A DNA stretch of 64,000 nt from Nocardioides carbamazepini (GCF_024614185.1 NZ_JAHTLF010000025.1:186001-250000), one strand, 5' to 3'. Counted from the stretch's first letter, positions 25,383 to 35,035 are shown. Notes: generated from the sequence alone by a model not told the origin. Numbers and translations are program-made.

Positions 25383-26858
25383 TCAGCGCGACGCGGCGCG
25401 CTTGCCCCCGGAAGCCGAGCCGTCCGAGCGGCCGGACTTGCCGCGCTCGGGGCTGGTCTCCTCGTAGTAGTAATAGTAGTAGGAGCCGATCGCGCGCTTG
25501 GCGACCATGTTGACCACGATGCCGTAGAGCCGGCCGCCGACCTGGTTGAGTCGCTTGACGGCCTCGGCCACCTGGTCGCGCGTGGTCTCGGCGTGGCGGA
25601 CGACGAGGATGACGCCGTCGCCGATGGTGGCCAGGACCGACGTGTCCGCGACCGGAAGCAGCGGCGGCGCGTCGATGATCACGATGTCGTACGACGCCCG
25701 CAGCCGCTGCAGGAGGTCCTGGGTGATCCGGGACTGCAGGATCTCGGTCGGGTTCGGGGGCTTGGCGCCGGAGGCGAGCACGTGCAGGCCACTGGCCTCG
25801 TGGACCTGGATCGCGTCGTGGATCTCGGTGCGGCCGATCAGGGCCGTCGTGAGGCCGATCGCCGGGTCGAGGCCGAGGGTGGTCGCGACCCGGGGACGGC
25901 GCAGGTCGGCGTCGATGATCAGGGTGTTGCGGCCGGTCTGGGCGAGGGCGACGGCGAGGTTGGTGGCCGTCATGGTCTTGCCCTCGCCGGGCACGGCGCT
26001 GGTGATCACCAGGCAGCGCGGCTGGTTGTCGAGGTCGATGAACTGCAGGTTGGTGCGCAGCAGCCGGAACGCCTCGGTGCGCGCGGCGAACCCGCCGAGG
26101 TCGGTCAGCAGGGGAGCGTTGCGCATGTCGGTGTCGAACCCGACGCTCGCCAGGACGGGGGCCTCGGTGATCTCGCTGACGTGGTCGGCGGTCCGGATCG
26201 TCCGGTCCAACAGCTCGCGCACGAGGGCGAGGGCGATGCCGAGCAGCAGGCCGACCAGGCCGGCCACCACGAGGTAGAGGGCGGTGCGGGGGCTCACCTG
26301 GGACGGGTTGTAGCTCGCCTTGTCGGTGATCTGCGCGGTGATCTGGGGCGACTCGCCCGACGACGTCCCGCCCGGGGTCTCCAGCTCGGAGATGTAGCGG
26401 GTGAACTGGTCGGTGAGGACGTCGTTGATCGTCTGGGCCTGCCGGGCCGAGGTGTCGGTCACCTTGAGCTGGATCAGCGAGGTGGTCTCGACGACCTCGG
26501 CGGTGATCTCACCCGCGAGCTGTCCGGGGGTCATGTCGAGGTCGAGGGCGTCGATCACGCGCTGGGAGAGCTCCTGGCTGCGCGCCAGGTCGGCGTACGC
26601 CGTGGCCCGGGTCTGCGCGAAGTACAGCGCCGTGATCGCGTCGGTGCTCTCCCGCACGTCCACGCTGAGGAAGACGGTCGACTTCGACTCGTACTTCGGC
26701 GTGAGGACGACGAAGCTCAGCAGTGAGGCGACACCGACTCCGACTGCCATGAGCGCGACGACACTGAGCCACCGGCGTCGGAGCACTCCGACGAACTGTT
26801 TGAAGTCCAACGTGTCGACCCTCGTCCTCGCGTGTGCAGGGGCAGTGTGATCCGGCAC
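25383..26858 (-). CDS. Wzc-like polysaccharide co-polymerase / tyrosine autokinase
   Basis: 491 residues. An N-terminal Wzz domain with membrane segments at about 30-52 and 195-215, then a BY-kinase domain: Walker A SAVPGEGKTMTATNLA, Walker A' LIIDADLRRP, Walker B IVIIDAPPLLP. The C-terminus carries six consecutive Tyr (YYYYYYEE), the autophosphorylation cluster. It sets chain length and export of the polymer by cycles of phosphorylation. GTG start at 26858; a TACACT box lies at 26875-26880 on the minus strand. No cognate low-molecular-weight phosphatase is seen in the window. Confidence 0.93.
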   Translation of the reverse strand: MPDHTAPAHARTRVDTLDFKQFVGVLRRRWLSVVALMAVGVGVASLLSFVVLTPKYESKSTVFLSVDVRESTDAITALYFAQTRATAYADLARSQELSQRVIDALDLDMTPGQLAGEITAEVVETTSLIQLKVTDTSARQAQTINDVLTDQFTRYISELETPGGTSSGESPQITAQITDKASYNPSQVSPRTALYLVVAGLVGLLLGIALALVRELLDRTIRTADHVSEITEAPVLASVGFDTDMRNAPLLTDLGGFAARTEAFRLLRTNLQFIDLDNQPRCLVITSAVPGEGKTMTATNLAVALAQTGRNTLIIDADLRRPRVATTLGLDPAIGLTTALIGRTEIHDAIQVHEASGLHVLASGAKPPNPTEILQSRITQDLLQRLRASYDIVIIDAPPLLPVADTSVLATIGDGVILVVRHAETTRDQVAEAVKRLNQVGGRLYGIVVNMVAKRAIGSYYYYYYEETSPERGKSGRSDGSASGGKRAASR

Positions 26859-26935
26859 GCAGCCGGCGGTCGAAAGTGTAGGCGGTCACCGCTCCTGGTG
26901 GCGCAGGACGCCACACGTCGGCGCGTGACCACCAC

Positions 26936-26941
26936 TATGCT
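26936..26941 (+). promoter_or_regulatory. -10 box of the DUF4012 gene
   Basis: TATGCT ends seven bases before the ATG at 26949, supporting that start over upstream in-frame candidates (GTG 26925, ATG 26937). Confidence 0.55.
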
Positions 26942-26948
26942 CAGCCCC

Positions 26949-28787
26949 ATGTCGACCGAGCGGCGCCGCCGGCGCCGCAGCCGGCCGCGGACACCGATCG
27001 AGCGACTGCGGCGCCGGCTCGGTCACCTGGTCCGGAGCCGGCACCGTGGCCTCTTGCTCCTGGCCGCGGTCCTGCTCGTGGCGGGCACCTGGGTGAGCTG
27101 GACCCTGTGGTCCACCAGCCGGGCGCTCGCCGAGGTGGCGACCCGCGCCGAGGTGATGCGTGCCGCGCTCATCCGCGGGGACGCCGACGGCGCCCGCCGG
27201 GCGATGGCGGAGTACCGCGATGCCGCCGAGACCGCGGAGGCCCGCACCGGTGGCCTGACCTGGTCCACGCTCGAGCTGCTGCCGGTCCTCGGGGACGACC
27301 TCGACGGCATCGCCGTGGTCTCGGGGGTGCTCGCCGACCTCGGCAGGGACGGACTGCCGCCGCTGGCCGACGCCGCCGAGGAGGTCTCGGGCGAGGCCTT
27401 CCGGCCACAGGACCACGCCTTCCCGGTCGACGCGATCGCCGGGCTGGCCGACCCGGCCCAGCGCAGCGAGGCGGCCTTCGACAGCGCGGACGCCGCGCTC
27501 GCCGACGTCGACCCGACCTCCTTCGTCGGCCCCGTGCGGCATCGGTTCGACGAGCTGCGCGACCTCGTCGTCGACGCGCGGCAGACCCTCGACACCACCT
27601 ACCGCGCCGCTCGGCTGATCCCCCGCCTCATCGGCGACGACCGGCCGCGCCACTTCCTGATGGTCCTGCAGAACAACGCGGAGGCACGCAGCAGCGGTGG
27701 CCTCCCGGGCGCACTGACCCTGGTGCGGGCCGACCGGGGCGAGGTCGAGGTCGTCGAGCAGGCCGACGCCGCCGATCTCGGAAGCTCCGACCAGCCCATC
27801 CTCCCGCTGAGCGCCGAGGAGCGGGAGGCCTTCGGCGAGCTCCTCGGCGTCTATCCCGTCGACGCCACCCTCACCCCGGACTTCGGGCGGGCCGCGCAGC
27901 TGCTCCGTACCCGTTGGCAGCAGGCCCGCGGCGGACGGGTGGACGGCGTCATCTTCGTCGACCCCGTCGCCGTGAGCTACCTGCTCGCCGGCACCGGCGC
28001 CGTGCCCGTCCCGGGCTATCCGGCGGTCACCTCGGACACGGTCGTCGCCGCCGTGGAGAACCAGATCTACCGCCTCAGCGAGGACCGGGACGTGCACAGC
28101 GACTACCAGCAGGCCGTCGCCGAGGCCGTGTTCGACGCGTTCGCCGACGGCTCGGGCAACTCGGTCGCCGTCCTCACCGGTCTGGTGCGCGGGGTCCAGG
28201 AGGGCCGGGTCCGGCTCGCCCTGACCGAGCCCGAGGCGCAGCAGGAGATCGCGGGCACCGCGATCGCGGGCGAGTTCACGCCCGAGGGGAGCGCCGGACC
28301 GCAGGTCGGCATCTATCTCAACGACGCCGGCCCCACGAAGATGCAGTACTACCTCGCGTACGACGCCCGCGTCTTCGCGCGCTCGTGCGTCGGCCGCCGG
28401 CAGTCGATCGCCGGCGAGGTGGAGCTCCACAGCGACACCCCGCCCGACGTCGGGCAGCTGCCGCCCGCGATCACCGGGGCGACCTACCCGGGTGTGCGGG
28501 TCGCCCCCGGCCACCAGCTGCTGGTGATCTATCTGACGACTCCGGTCGGCGGCGAGGTCGAGGAGGTCGAGGTCGACGGGCGTCCGCAGTCCATCGACGC
28601 GGTGCCGTTCGAGGGGCGCGACCTGGTCCGGGTCGCGGTCTCCCTCGCGCCCCAGGAGCGGCACCGCCTCTCCTTCGTCATGCGCGGCGGCCAGGCCCAG
28701 GACGGGGACATCGAGGTCGAGGTCAGCCCGGGGTCGCGCCCGGTGAGCTCCAACGCGACGGTGCCGTCGGCCTGCGCGATCCGCTGA
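26949..28787 (+). CDS. DUF4012 envelope protein
   Basis: 612 residues. A very basic N-terminus, one membrane segment (about 37-60, LLLLAAVLLVAGTWVSWTLW) and a large outside domain. The DUF4012 core has PRHFLMVLQNNAEARSSGGLPGALTLV and VDGVIFVDPVAVSYLLAGTG. DUF4012 genes regularly accompany actinobacterial capsule/exopolysaccharide loci. The fold has distant likeness to LytR-CpsA-Psr-associated proteins, so a role in attaching or presenting the polymer is possible but unproven. It is divergent from the Wzc-like kinase, consistent with shared control. Confidence 0.82.
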   Translation: MSTERRRRRRSRPRTPIERLRRRLGHLVRSRHRGLLLLAAVLLVAGTWVSWTLWSTSRALAEVATRAEVMRAALIRGDADGARRAMAEYRDAAETAEARTGGLTWSTLELLPVLGDDLDGIAVVSGVLADLGRDGLPPLADAAEEVSGEAFRPQDHAFPVDAIAGLADPAQRSEAAFDSADAALADVDPTSFVGPVRHRFDELRDLVVDARQTLDTTYRAARLIPRLIGDDRPRHFLMVLQNNAEARSSGGLPGALTLVRADRGEVEVVEQADAADLGSSDQPILPLSAEEREAFGELLGVYPVDATLTPDFGRAAQLLRTRWQQARGGRVDGVIFVDPVAVSYLLAGTGAVPVPGYPAVTSDTVVAAVENQIYRLSEDRDVHSDYQQAVAEAVFDAFADGSGNSVAVLTGLVRGVQEGRVRLALTEPEAQQEIAGTAIAGEFTPEGSAGPQVGIYLNDAGPTKMQYYLAYDARVFARSCVGRRQSIAGEVELHSDTPPDVGQLPPAITGATYPGVRVAPGHQLLVIYLTTPVGGEVEEVEVDGRPQSIDAVPFEGRDLVRVAVSLAPQERHRLSFVMRGGQAQDGDIEVEVSPGSRPVSSNATVPSACAIR

Positions 28788-28880
28788 CCGCGGCCCGGCC
28801 CCAGTTCTTTACCTTCGGGTCACCGCGCCGCCACGGATCCACGGCACTGCCGTCACCCGGCGTCGTGAACATGACTGTCC

Positions 28881-29714
28881 GTGCCCCCCACCTCCCCGGT
28901 GGCGCGACTGGCCGATGCCCTTCTCGTCCCCTCCCTCGATGACCGCCTGGTCGACCTCGTCGGCGCGCCCGGCTTCGTGCCCGTGGCGTTCCTGCTCGCC
29001 TTCGCCGCCGGCGCGGCCCACGCCGTCGGCCCCGGGCACGGCAAGAGCCTCGCCGCGGCGTACCTCGTCGGCTCCGACGGCAAGGTCCGCGATGCCGCGT
29101 GGCTCGGGGTCTCGGTGGCGGTCATGCACACCGTCTCGGTCCTCGTCGTCGCTGTCGCGTGGACCTTCCTCTCGCTCTCGGACCTGCTCTCGCTCGAGCG
29201 GCTGACCAGCGCGCTCCAGCTGTTCGCGGGCGTGCTGGTGATCGGCGTGGGGGTCTGGCTGTTCCGCCGCCACCTCCGCGGCGGTCCTGGACACGGTCAT
29301 GGGCACGGTCATGGGCACGGGCATGGTCATGGGCACGGCCACGGTCATGGGCACGGTCATGGGCACGGCCACGGCCACGGCCCCAGTCGCCCCGGGCTGG
29401 TCCTGCTCGGCATGTCCGGCGGCCTGACCCCGTCGCCGGCGGCGTTCCTGGTGCTGGTGACCGGCATCTTCACCGGCCGCTCCGGGTTCGCCCTGCTGCT
29501 GGTGATCACCTTCGGCCTGGGCCTGGCCACGGTGCTGTTCGGGGTCGGCCTGCTCGCGCTGGCCGGCCGCAACGTCGTGCTGCGAGCCGCCGAGTCGCGC
29601 GCCCTCGTCGCCGCGGCGACCCGGATCGCGCCGGTGCTCGCGGCCGCGAGCATCACGGTGATCGGTGGCGTGCTCACGACGACGGCGGTCGGACAGCTGG
29701 CGGGAGCGGCATGA
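28881..29714 (+). CDS. NicO/RcnA-type nickel-cobalt exporter with 15-His loop
   Basis: 277 residues with six or seven membrane segments. AFAAGAAHAVGPGHGKSLAAAYLVG is the HAxxPGHGK signature of the NicO (RcnA/UreH-like) family, and GMSGGLTPSPAAFLVLV the second repeat. Between segments 3 and 4, residues 137-166 are (Gly-His)x15, a cytoplasmic metal-binding loop like that of RcnA but more regular. Likely exports Ni/Co or a similar metal. GTG start; its stop overlaps the next ATG (ATGA). Confidence 0.85.
   Translation: MPPTSPVARLADALLVPSLDDRLVDLVGAPGFVPVAFLLAFAAGAAHAVGPGHGKSLAAAYLVGSDGKVRDAAWLGVSVAVMHTVSVLVVAVAWTFLSLSDLLSLERLTSALQLFAGVLVIGVGVWLFRRHLRGGPGHGHGHGHGHGHGHGHGHGHGHGHGHGHGHGPSRPGLVLLGMSGGLTPSPAAFLVLVTGIFTGRSGFALLLVITFGLGLATVLFGVGLLALAGRNVVLRAAESRALVAAATRIAPVLAAASITVIGGVLTTTAVGQLAGAA
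29289..29378 (+). repeat. Gly-His codon repeat, 15 units
   Basis: A 90-base run of GGN-CAY codons, mostly in 12-base blocks GGTCATGGGCAC. Length is likely variable between strains through slippage; every 6-base change keeps the frame. Confidence 0.9.
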
Positions 29715-30364
29715 TCGCCGCGCATCCGTTCGGTGATCCGCAGACCGTCGAGATCGCGGCCGACGCCGACGACCCCGCCGTCGTCCATGTCACCTGGAAG
29801 GTCGGCGCGGCCGACGACCTCACGCTGCTCGGCATCCACCTCGGCGTGCTGCCCGAGGACCGGGTCATGCTCGACGGCGCCATCACCTACGACGACGGCG
29901 ACGCCGCGCTCGTGGAGCAGGCCCCGGAGGTCGAGGAGTACCTCCTCGAGCACGTCACGGTGAGCGCCGCCGGCCAGGCGTGCGCCGGCCGGGTCGAGGC
30001 CACCGGCGACCTGATCGTCGACGGGGCCGACCTCGTCTTCGCCTGTGCCGAGGCACCGGGGCTCGCGACGGTCGCGGTCAGCACGCTGACCGACCTGCAC
30101 CCGGCGTACCGCACCCTCGCCACCGGGCCCGACGGCCAGCACCAGGTCTACGGTGCGGACGCGCCCAGCCACGACTGGTCGCTCGGCGTCGCCGGCACCG
30201 GCGACGGCACGACCGGCGGTGCCCCGCGGGAGCAGTCCCTCGGCACCGGGTCCAGCGCCGCCCTCCAGATCGGCGGCGTCCTCGGCGCCGTGCTCCTCGT
30301 CGCCGTCGCCGGGGCCGTCGTGGCCCGGCGCAGGCGGCGGCTCCCTCCCACCCTCACCCCCTAA
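29711..30364 (+). CDS. Small membrane protein of unknown function next to NicO
   Basis: 217 residues: a soluble part, a linker rich in Gly/Thr, one C-terminal membrane segment (GGVLGAVLLVAVAGAVVA) and an Arg-rich end, the layout of a protein with an outside N-terminus. It begins MIAAHPFGDPQTVEIA; the AHPFG stretch looks like the mature end of secreted NicO-partner proteins (AHPLGNF type), yet no signal peptide precedes it. It overlaps the NicO stop by 4 bases, so the two are translated together. Probable metal-handling partner; function unproven. Confidence 0.65.
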   Translation: MIAAHPFGDPQTVEIAADADDPAVVHVTWKVGAADDLTLLGIHLGVLPEDRVMLDGAITYDDGDAALVEQAPEVEEYLLEHVTVSAAGQACAGRVEATGDLIVDGADLVFACAEAPGLATVAVSTLTDLHPAYRTLATGPDGQHQVYGADAPSHDWSLGVAGTGDGTTGGAPREQSLGTGSSAALQIGGVLGAVLLVAVAGAVVARRRRRLPPTLTP

Positions 30365-30375
30365 GGAGACATGTC

Positions 30376-33300
30376 GTGCCCGCACGACCGATGCGCAGGC
30401 TCCGGCTGCTCGCCACCTCGGTGGTCGCGGCGGCCGTCGCCTCGGGTGGCCTGCTGGCCATGCCGAGTCAGGCCGCACCCGCCGCAGCCCCGACGCTGCT
30501 GCCGCAGGCCGCCACCGCCACCGCCGCCGCCGAACCGGCGCCCACCCCGGACATCCTCGACGTCGGCTTCCCGGGCGGCGTGCCCACGGACGCCGCCCAG
30601 TCGCTGGCGCCGATCACCTATGGCACCCCGACGTACGGCACCGACGACCGGCAGGGCCCGGTGATGACGGTGGACGGCGTCGACGACGCGGTCGGCTTCG
30701 CCTTCGAGGAGCAGTGGCCCAAGCTGACGACCGGCGCCAGCATCGAGTGCGTGTTCCGGGTGGACACCGCGATGCCGGTGGTCCGGGAGATGGACCTGTG
30801 CTCCGACAAGGAGGCCGGCGGCCTGTCGATGTACGTCACCGGCGGCAACCTGGGCTTCATGGGCCACATCGGCGGCGGCTACAAGAGTGCTCTCACGCCG
30901 ATCGAGGGGGACCGGTGGTACCACGCCGTCGCGACCTGGGACGGCAGCCAGATCAAGCTCTACGTCAACGGGCAGCTCGCCCAGACCACGCCGGCCGCCG
31001 GCGCCCTGACCGCCCCGGCGGCCGCGGCCCAGCGCTTCATCGTGGGTGCCGACGCCAGCCCGACCGGCATCGGTCAGCCCGCTCCGCCGAGCACCTTCGC
31101 GGCCTCCGGCGTCTTCTCCCGTGCCGTCACCGCCGACGAGGCGAAGGCCCTCGCGGCGGAGTGGGACACCGCCGTACCGACGCCCGCGGCGGACGTGCTC
31201 GACGTCGACTTCGCGGACGGTACGCCCAAGGAGCGGGTCCGCGACCTCGCGGTCAAGACCTTCGGCAGCCCGACGATCGCGCACGACAACGCGCTCGGGC
31301 GTGACGTCGTGACCTTCGACGGTGATGACGCCTACGGCTACGCGCTCACCCCGCACTGGGGCGAGATCAGCAATGCGGTCACCCTCGAGTGCACCTTCCG
31401 CTACCTGGGCACCTTGCCGCGGAGCACCGAGGCCGCGGTCTGCTCCGGCAAGGAGGCCGGCGGCCTCTCGATCTACATCAACGAGGACAAGATCGGCCTG
31501 ATGGCGCACATCGGCGGTGGCTACAAGACCGCCCGCGCCACCTTCAGCGCCAACCGCTGGCACCACGTCGTCGGCCTGTGGACCGGCACCGAGATCCGGC
31601 TGTACGTCGACGGAGCACTCGCCGCGACGACGCCGGCCACCGGCGCCCTCACCCTGCCCAATGCCACGGCCCGCGCCTGGACTCTCGGCGCCGACTCCTC
31701 GCCCAACGCCGGCGCGCAGTTCTACGCCCCGGCCAAGCTGGCGAACGCCCGCATCTACAGCCGCGCGCTGAACGACACGGAGATCAAGGCGCTCGACATC
31801 GCCGCCTTCGGCGAGCACCCGGACGCGGGCGTCAGCCTGACCTCCTCGGTGCCGGCGGCCGGCGACCACCTCACCACGCCGGTCGAGCTCGACCTCGACA
31901 TCGCGCACGAGGACAACGCCACCGGCTGGACCTACCTCCTCGACGGTGAGCCCGTCGCCGAGGGCGACCTGGTCGGCCCCGGCCTGCGGGCCGGCGCGCA
32001 CACCATCACGGCGTCCGCGGTCGACGTGTTCGGCAAGGAGATCGCCTTCGAGGTCCCGTTCGAGTCCGACACCATCCCCACCGGCGGCGGCACCGGCTCC
32101 GGGGAGGGCAAGGGCGTCGTCCAGCTCTCCGCGATCGCGACCAGCCCCGACGGCGGCGAGGTCACCACGACCTTCCGCGAGGCGACCGCGACCGTCGCCG
32201 ACGGCGGTGTGCAGGGTGTGGTGAAGAAGGTCCCGACGACCCTGGACTTCGCGCACGAGGACGAGCAGCCGATCGCGGGCGAGCTCACGCCCGACGACGG
32301 CGAGGCGAAGGCCAGCGCCACCAGCGGCGACATCCCGTTCCAGCGCTTCGACGTGGAGGTCGGCGCGGCCGTCACCGGCCAGCAGGTCGTCTGGAAGGGC
32401 GTCGTCGACCCGGAGCGGTCCGTCACCCTGCACGCCTGGAACACCGAGACCTCGCGGTGGGCCGAGCTCGCCACGGCCCGCGGCGTACGCGACGGGGACA
32501 CCGTCCTCAACGCCGTCGTCCGCCCGGCGATGGTCGACCAGGGCACCGTGCACCTGCTGGTGCTCGGCACCGACCCGTTCGCCGACGACCTCGCCCCGCG
32601 TGACGAGGCGGCAGCCGTTCCGGTGGACAAGGACCGGTTCGAGGACCCGGAGGACTACGACTTCTCGCTGGCCCACTTCACCGACACCCAGTACCTCGCC
32701 GAGGGTGCCGCGGGCGGTACCTACGACGACTGGGACGGCAACGCCGAGCCGTCGGATGTGATGAAGGAGGCGGAGCGGGCGATCTGGGACCGGGCCTACC
32801 GCGCCACCACCGAATGGATCGCCGACCAGGCCGGTCCGCGCAAGATCAAGTGGGCCGGGCACACGGGCGACATCATCGAGAACGACTACTACAACCCGCT
32901 GGCGACCAACGGCAGCGGCGGGCTGCTCTACCCGGGTCTCGACGAGCAGGTCACCCGCGAGTTCGAGTTCACCTCCGACGCGCAGGAGACGCTGGACGGC
33001 TCCGGCATCCCGAACCAGGTCATCGCGGGCAACCACGACAACCAGCTCGGCAACGAGACCGGTCCGACGTCGCGGTTCAACCGGTACTACGGGCCCGACC
33101 GCTACTACGAGGTCGCGAAGGGTTGGCCGACCGGTGCGTCGTACCACGCCTGGGACGAGACGACCGACTCCGAGGGCAACGTCAGCACGCCGGGCCAGGA
33201 CAACCAGAACAACTACATCCTGTTCTCCGCGGGTGGCCTGGACTTCGTCGCCGTGGGCCTGTCCTACGGCGTCACCCAGGAGGAGGCGGACTGGGCCAGC

Positions 33301-34857
33301 TCGGTCTTCGAGCGCTACCCCGACCGCAACGGCATCCTGCTGACGCACGCCTACATCGCTCCCTCCACCGCCAAGGACGGACGGGGCGCGAGCTTCTCCG
33401 GCGACGGCTCGAAGCTGTACGACGAGGTCGTCTCGGCGAACCCGAACGTCTTCTTGATCCTGGCCGGCCACGAGCACGGCGTCGGCACCAACCTGAAGAC
33501 CGGCGTGGGCGCGACCGTGCAGCACAACGTGGTCGAGCTGCTCGCGGACTACCAGTTCTACAAGGTGTCCGCGCGTGAGCTGTGGCCCGACAAGGTCGAC
33601 AGCAGCGGCAACATCGACCTCGACGGCGACGGCGTCACGGACCACAAGGCGACCGACCTGCTGCAGTTCGGCGCGAGCTGGCTCCGGCTGCTCCAGTTCG
33701 ACGTCGACCGGTCCGAGGTCAGCATCGACACCTACTCGCCGCACTTCGACAACTTCGGTGCGACCGAGTACGACGACCGCAAGCGCTACAACGGCGCCGA
33801 GGACAACCTGGTGCTGCCGGTCGACCTCTCCAGCCGCACCACGACGTTCTCGACCGACGGGCTCACGGTGGTCACCCCGACCGCCGAGGTGATCGGCGTG
33901 CAGACCGCCACGTCGGGCTGGCCCGCCACCGTCGAGTGGAAGGAGCTGACGGAGGGCGAGGTCTACGCCTGGACGGCGGAGAGCCGCACGCAGTCGGGCG
34001 ACCGGATCGGCTCGCTGCGCCAGTTCGGCACGGTGTTCCGAGCGACGGCCGCCGGCACGGACGTCACGGCGCCGACCATCTCGGTGCCGGAGGAGACGAC
34101 GGTGACGGTCGGCGAGGCCTTCGACCCGATGGCGGGCGTCACGGCGACCGATGCCGTCGACGGTGACCTCCGGGACCAGGTCGACGTCATCGGGGACGTC
34201 GACATCGACCGGGCGGGCAGCTACGCGCTCAGCTATGTCGTCGCCGACACCAACGGCAACCAGGCGATCGCCCACCGCGTGGTCCAGGTCGTCGAGCCGG
34301 TCGACTCCCGTGCCGTCACGACGGTCACGGTGGCCAACACGACGGCCATCTTCGGCACCGGCCTGACGCTGACCGCGAAGGTCGGCCCGACCGGCGCCAC
34401 GGGCCAGGTCCGCTTCCTCAACGGCGAGGACCAGCTGTGTGAGGCGGCCGTCTCCGGCGGCGTCGCGACCTGCACCGTGTCGGTGCTGCCGCCGCCCGGC
34501 GACTACGTGCTGACGGCGCTCTACGACGGCGACGACGAGCACCGTGAGTCGCAGCGCTCCTTCGTGCTGAAGGTGGCGGACGCGGCCAAGGCGGACCCGG
34601 GCCTGAAGGCCAAGGCCAAGAAGGCCTCGCTCGCGAAGGGCAAGCGGGTTCTGCTGCGGGCGAGCGTCGCCGCGGGAGCCACCGGGCAGGTGGTGTTCCG
34701 CAGCGGCGGGCGCACCCTGTGCGTGGCGACCATCGAGGACGGCGTCGCGAAGTGCGAGGCGCGGCTCAGGCCCGGCACCTGGAAGGTGAAGGCGAAGTAC
34801 GCCGGCAGCGCGGCGTACGCCAAGGACAAGGCGGTGTTCACGGTCCGCAAGCGATGA
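30376..34857 (+). CDS. Secreted LamG-metallophosphoesterase-Ig multidomain protein
   Basis: 1493 residues from the GTG at 30376 (AAGGAGA six bases upstream). Signal peptide (about 1-36, ends PSQAA). Two LamG/concanavalin-like domains (about 56-268 and 274-475) sharing the repeated block KEAGGLS and MAHIGGGYK. A calcineurin-like phosphoesterase domain (about 764-1062) with HFTDTQYL, GHTGDIIEN, GNHDN, LLTHAY and LAGHEHG. Then Ig-like domains (about 1232-1493) and a Lys-rich C-terminus. No sortase motif. Probable surface phosphatase/nuclease or phosphodiesterase bound to glycans; substrate unknown. A 22-bp repeat array follows 6 bases behind the stop. Confidence 0.85.
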   Translation: MPARPMRRLRLLATSVVAAAVASGGLLAMPSQAAPAAAPTLLPQAATATAAAEPAPTPDILDVGFPGGVPTDAAQSLAPITYGTPTYGTDDRQGPVMTVDGVDDAVGFAFEEQWPKLTTGASIECVFRVDTAMPVVREMDLCSDKEAGGLSMYVTGGNLGFMGHIGGGYKSALTPIEGDRWYHAVATWDGSQIKLYVNGQLAQTTPAAGALTAPAAAAQRFIVGADASPTGIGQPAPPSTFAASGVFSRAVTADEAKALAAEWDTAVPTPAADVLDVDFADGTPKERVRDLAVKTFGSPTIAHDNALGRDVVTFDGDDAYGYALTPHWGEISNAVTLECTFRYLGTLPRSTEAAVCSGKEAGGLSIYINEDKIGLMAHIGGGYKTARATFSANRWHHVVGLWTGTEIRLYVDGALAATTPATGALTLPNATARAWTLGADSSPNAGAQFYAPAKLANARIYSRALNDTEIKALDIAAFGEHPDAGVSLTSSVPAAGDHLTTPVELDLDIAHEDNATGWTYLLDGEPVAEGDLVGPGLRAGAHTITASAVDVFGKEIAFEVPFESDTIPTGGGTGSGEGKGVVQLSAIATSPDGGEVTTTFREATATVADGGVQGVVKKVPTTLDFAHEDEQPIAGELTPDDGEAKASATSGDIPFQRFDVEVGAAVTGQQVVWKGVVDPERSVTLHAWNTETSRWAELATARGVRDGDTVLNAVVRPAMVDQGTVHLLVLGTDPFADDLAPRDEAAAVPVDKDRFEDPEDYDFSLAHFTDTQYLAEGAAGGTYDDWDGNAEPSDVMKEAERAIWDRAYRATTEWIADQAGPRKIKWAGHTGDIIENDYYNPLATNGSGGLLYPGLDEQVTREFEFTSDAQETLDGSGIPNQVIAGNHDNQLGNETGPTSRFNRYYGPDRYYEVAKGWPTGASYHAWDETTDSEGNVSTPGQDNQNNYILFSAGGLDFVAVGLSYGVTQEEADWASSVFERYPDRNGILLTHAYIAPSTAKDGRGASFSGDGSKLYDEVVSANPNVFLILAGHEHGVGTNLKTGVGATVQHNVVELLADYQFYKVSARELWPDKVDSSGNIDLDGDGVTDHKATDLLQFGASWLRLLQFDVDRSEVSIDTYSPHFDNFGATEYDDRKRYNGAEDNLVLPVDLSSRTTTFSTDGLTVVTPTAEVIGVQTATSGWPATVEWKELTEGEVYAWTAESRTQSGDRIGSLRQFGTVFRATAAGTDVTAPTISVPEETTVTVGEAFDPMAGVTATDAVDGDLRDQVDVIGDVDIDRAGSYALSYVVADTNGNQAIAHRVVQVVEPVDSRAVTTVTVANTTAIFGTGLTLTAKVGPTGATGQVRFLNGEDQLCEAAVSGGVATCTVSVLPPPGDYVLTALYDGDDEHRESQRSFVLKVADAAKADPGLKAKAKKASLAKGKRVLLRASVAAGATGQVVFRSGGRTLCVATIEDGVAKCEARLRPGTWKVKAKYAGSAAYAKDKAVFTVRKR

Positions 34858-34863
34858 GGTGGC

Positions 34864-35035
34864 GTTGAGTCGTCACATCTGACCCGTTGAGTCGTCACTT
34901 CTGCCCGTCGCTGAGGCGACGGTGTCAGGAGTGACGACTCAACGCGAGGATCCGCCGACTCAACGGGTCAGATCCGCCGACTCGACGGGTCAGATGGGCC
35001 GACTCGACGGGTCAGATCCGCCGACTCAACGGGGA
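34864..35035. repeat. Array of 22-bp GAGTCGTC units in two orientations (copy 2)
   Basis: Two units TTGAGTCGTCACATCTGACC run one way, then a small hairpin CGTCGCTGAGGCGACG (34907-34922), then five inverted units of the form GCCGACTCAACGGGTCAGAT at about 22-base spacing. Same plan and near-identical units as 162-346. It lies directly behind the stop of the 1493-residue protein and before the sulfurtransferase promoter. Termination or mRNA 3' end protection is an inference. Confidence 0.85.

Noticed and set aside
30361..34542. Open frame of 1393 codons on the minus strand opposite the LamG protein
   Set aside because: Composition is a shadow of the GC-rich plus-strand codons (Arg/Gly/Val/Asp-rich, no domain), while the plus strand carries clear domains, a signal peptide and a ribosome site.
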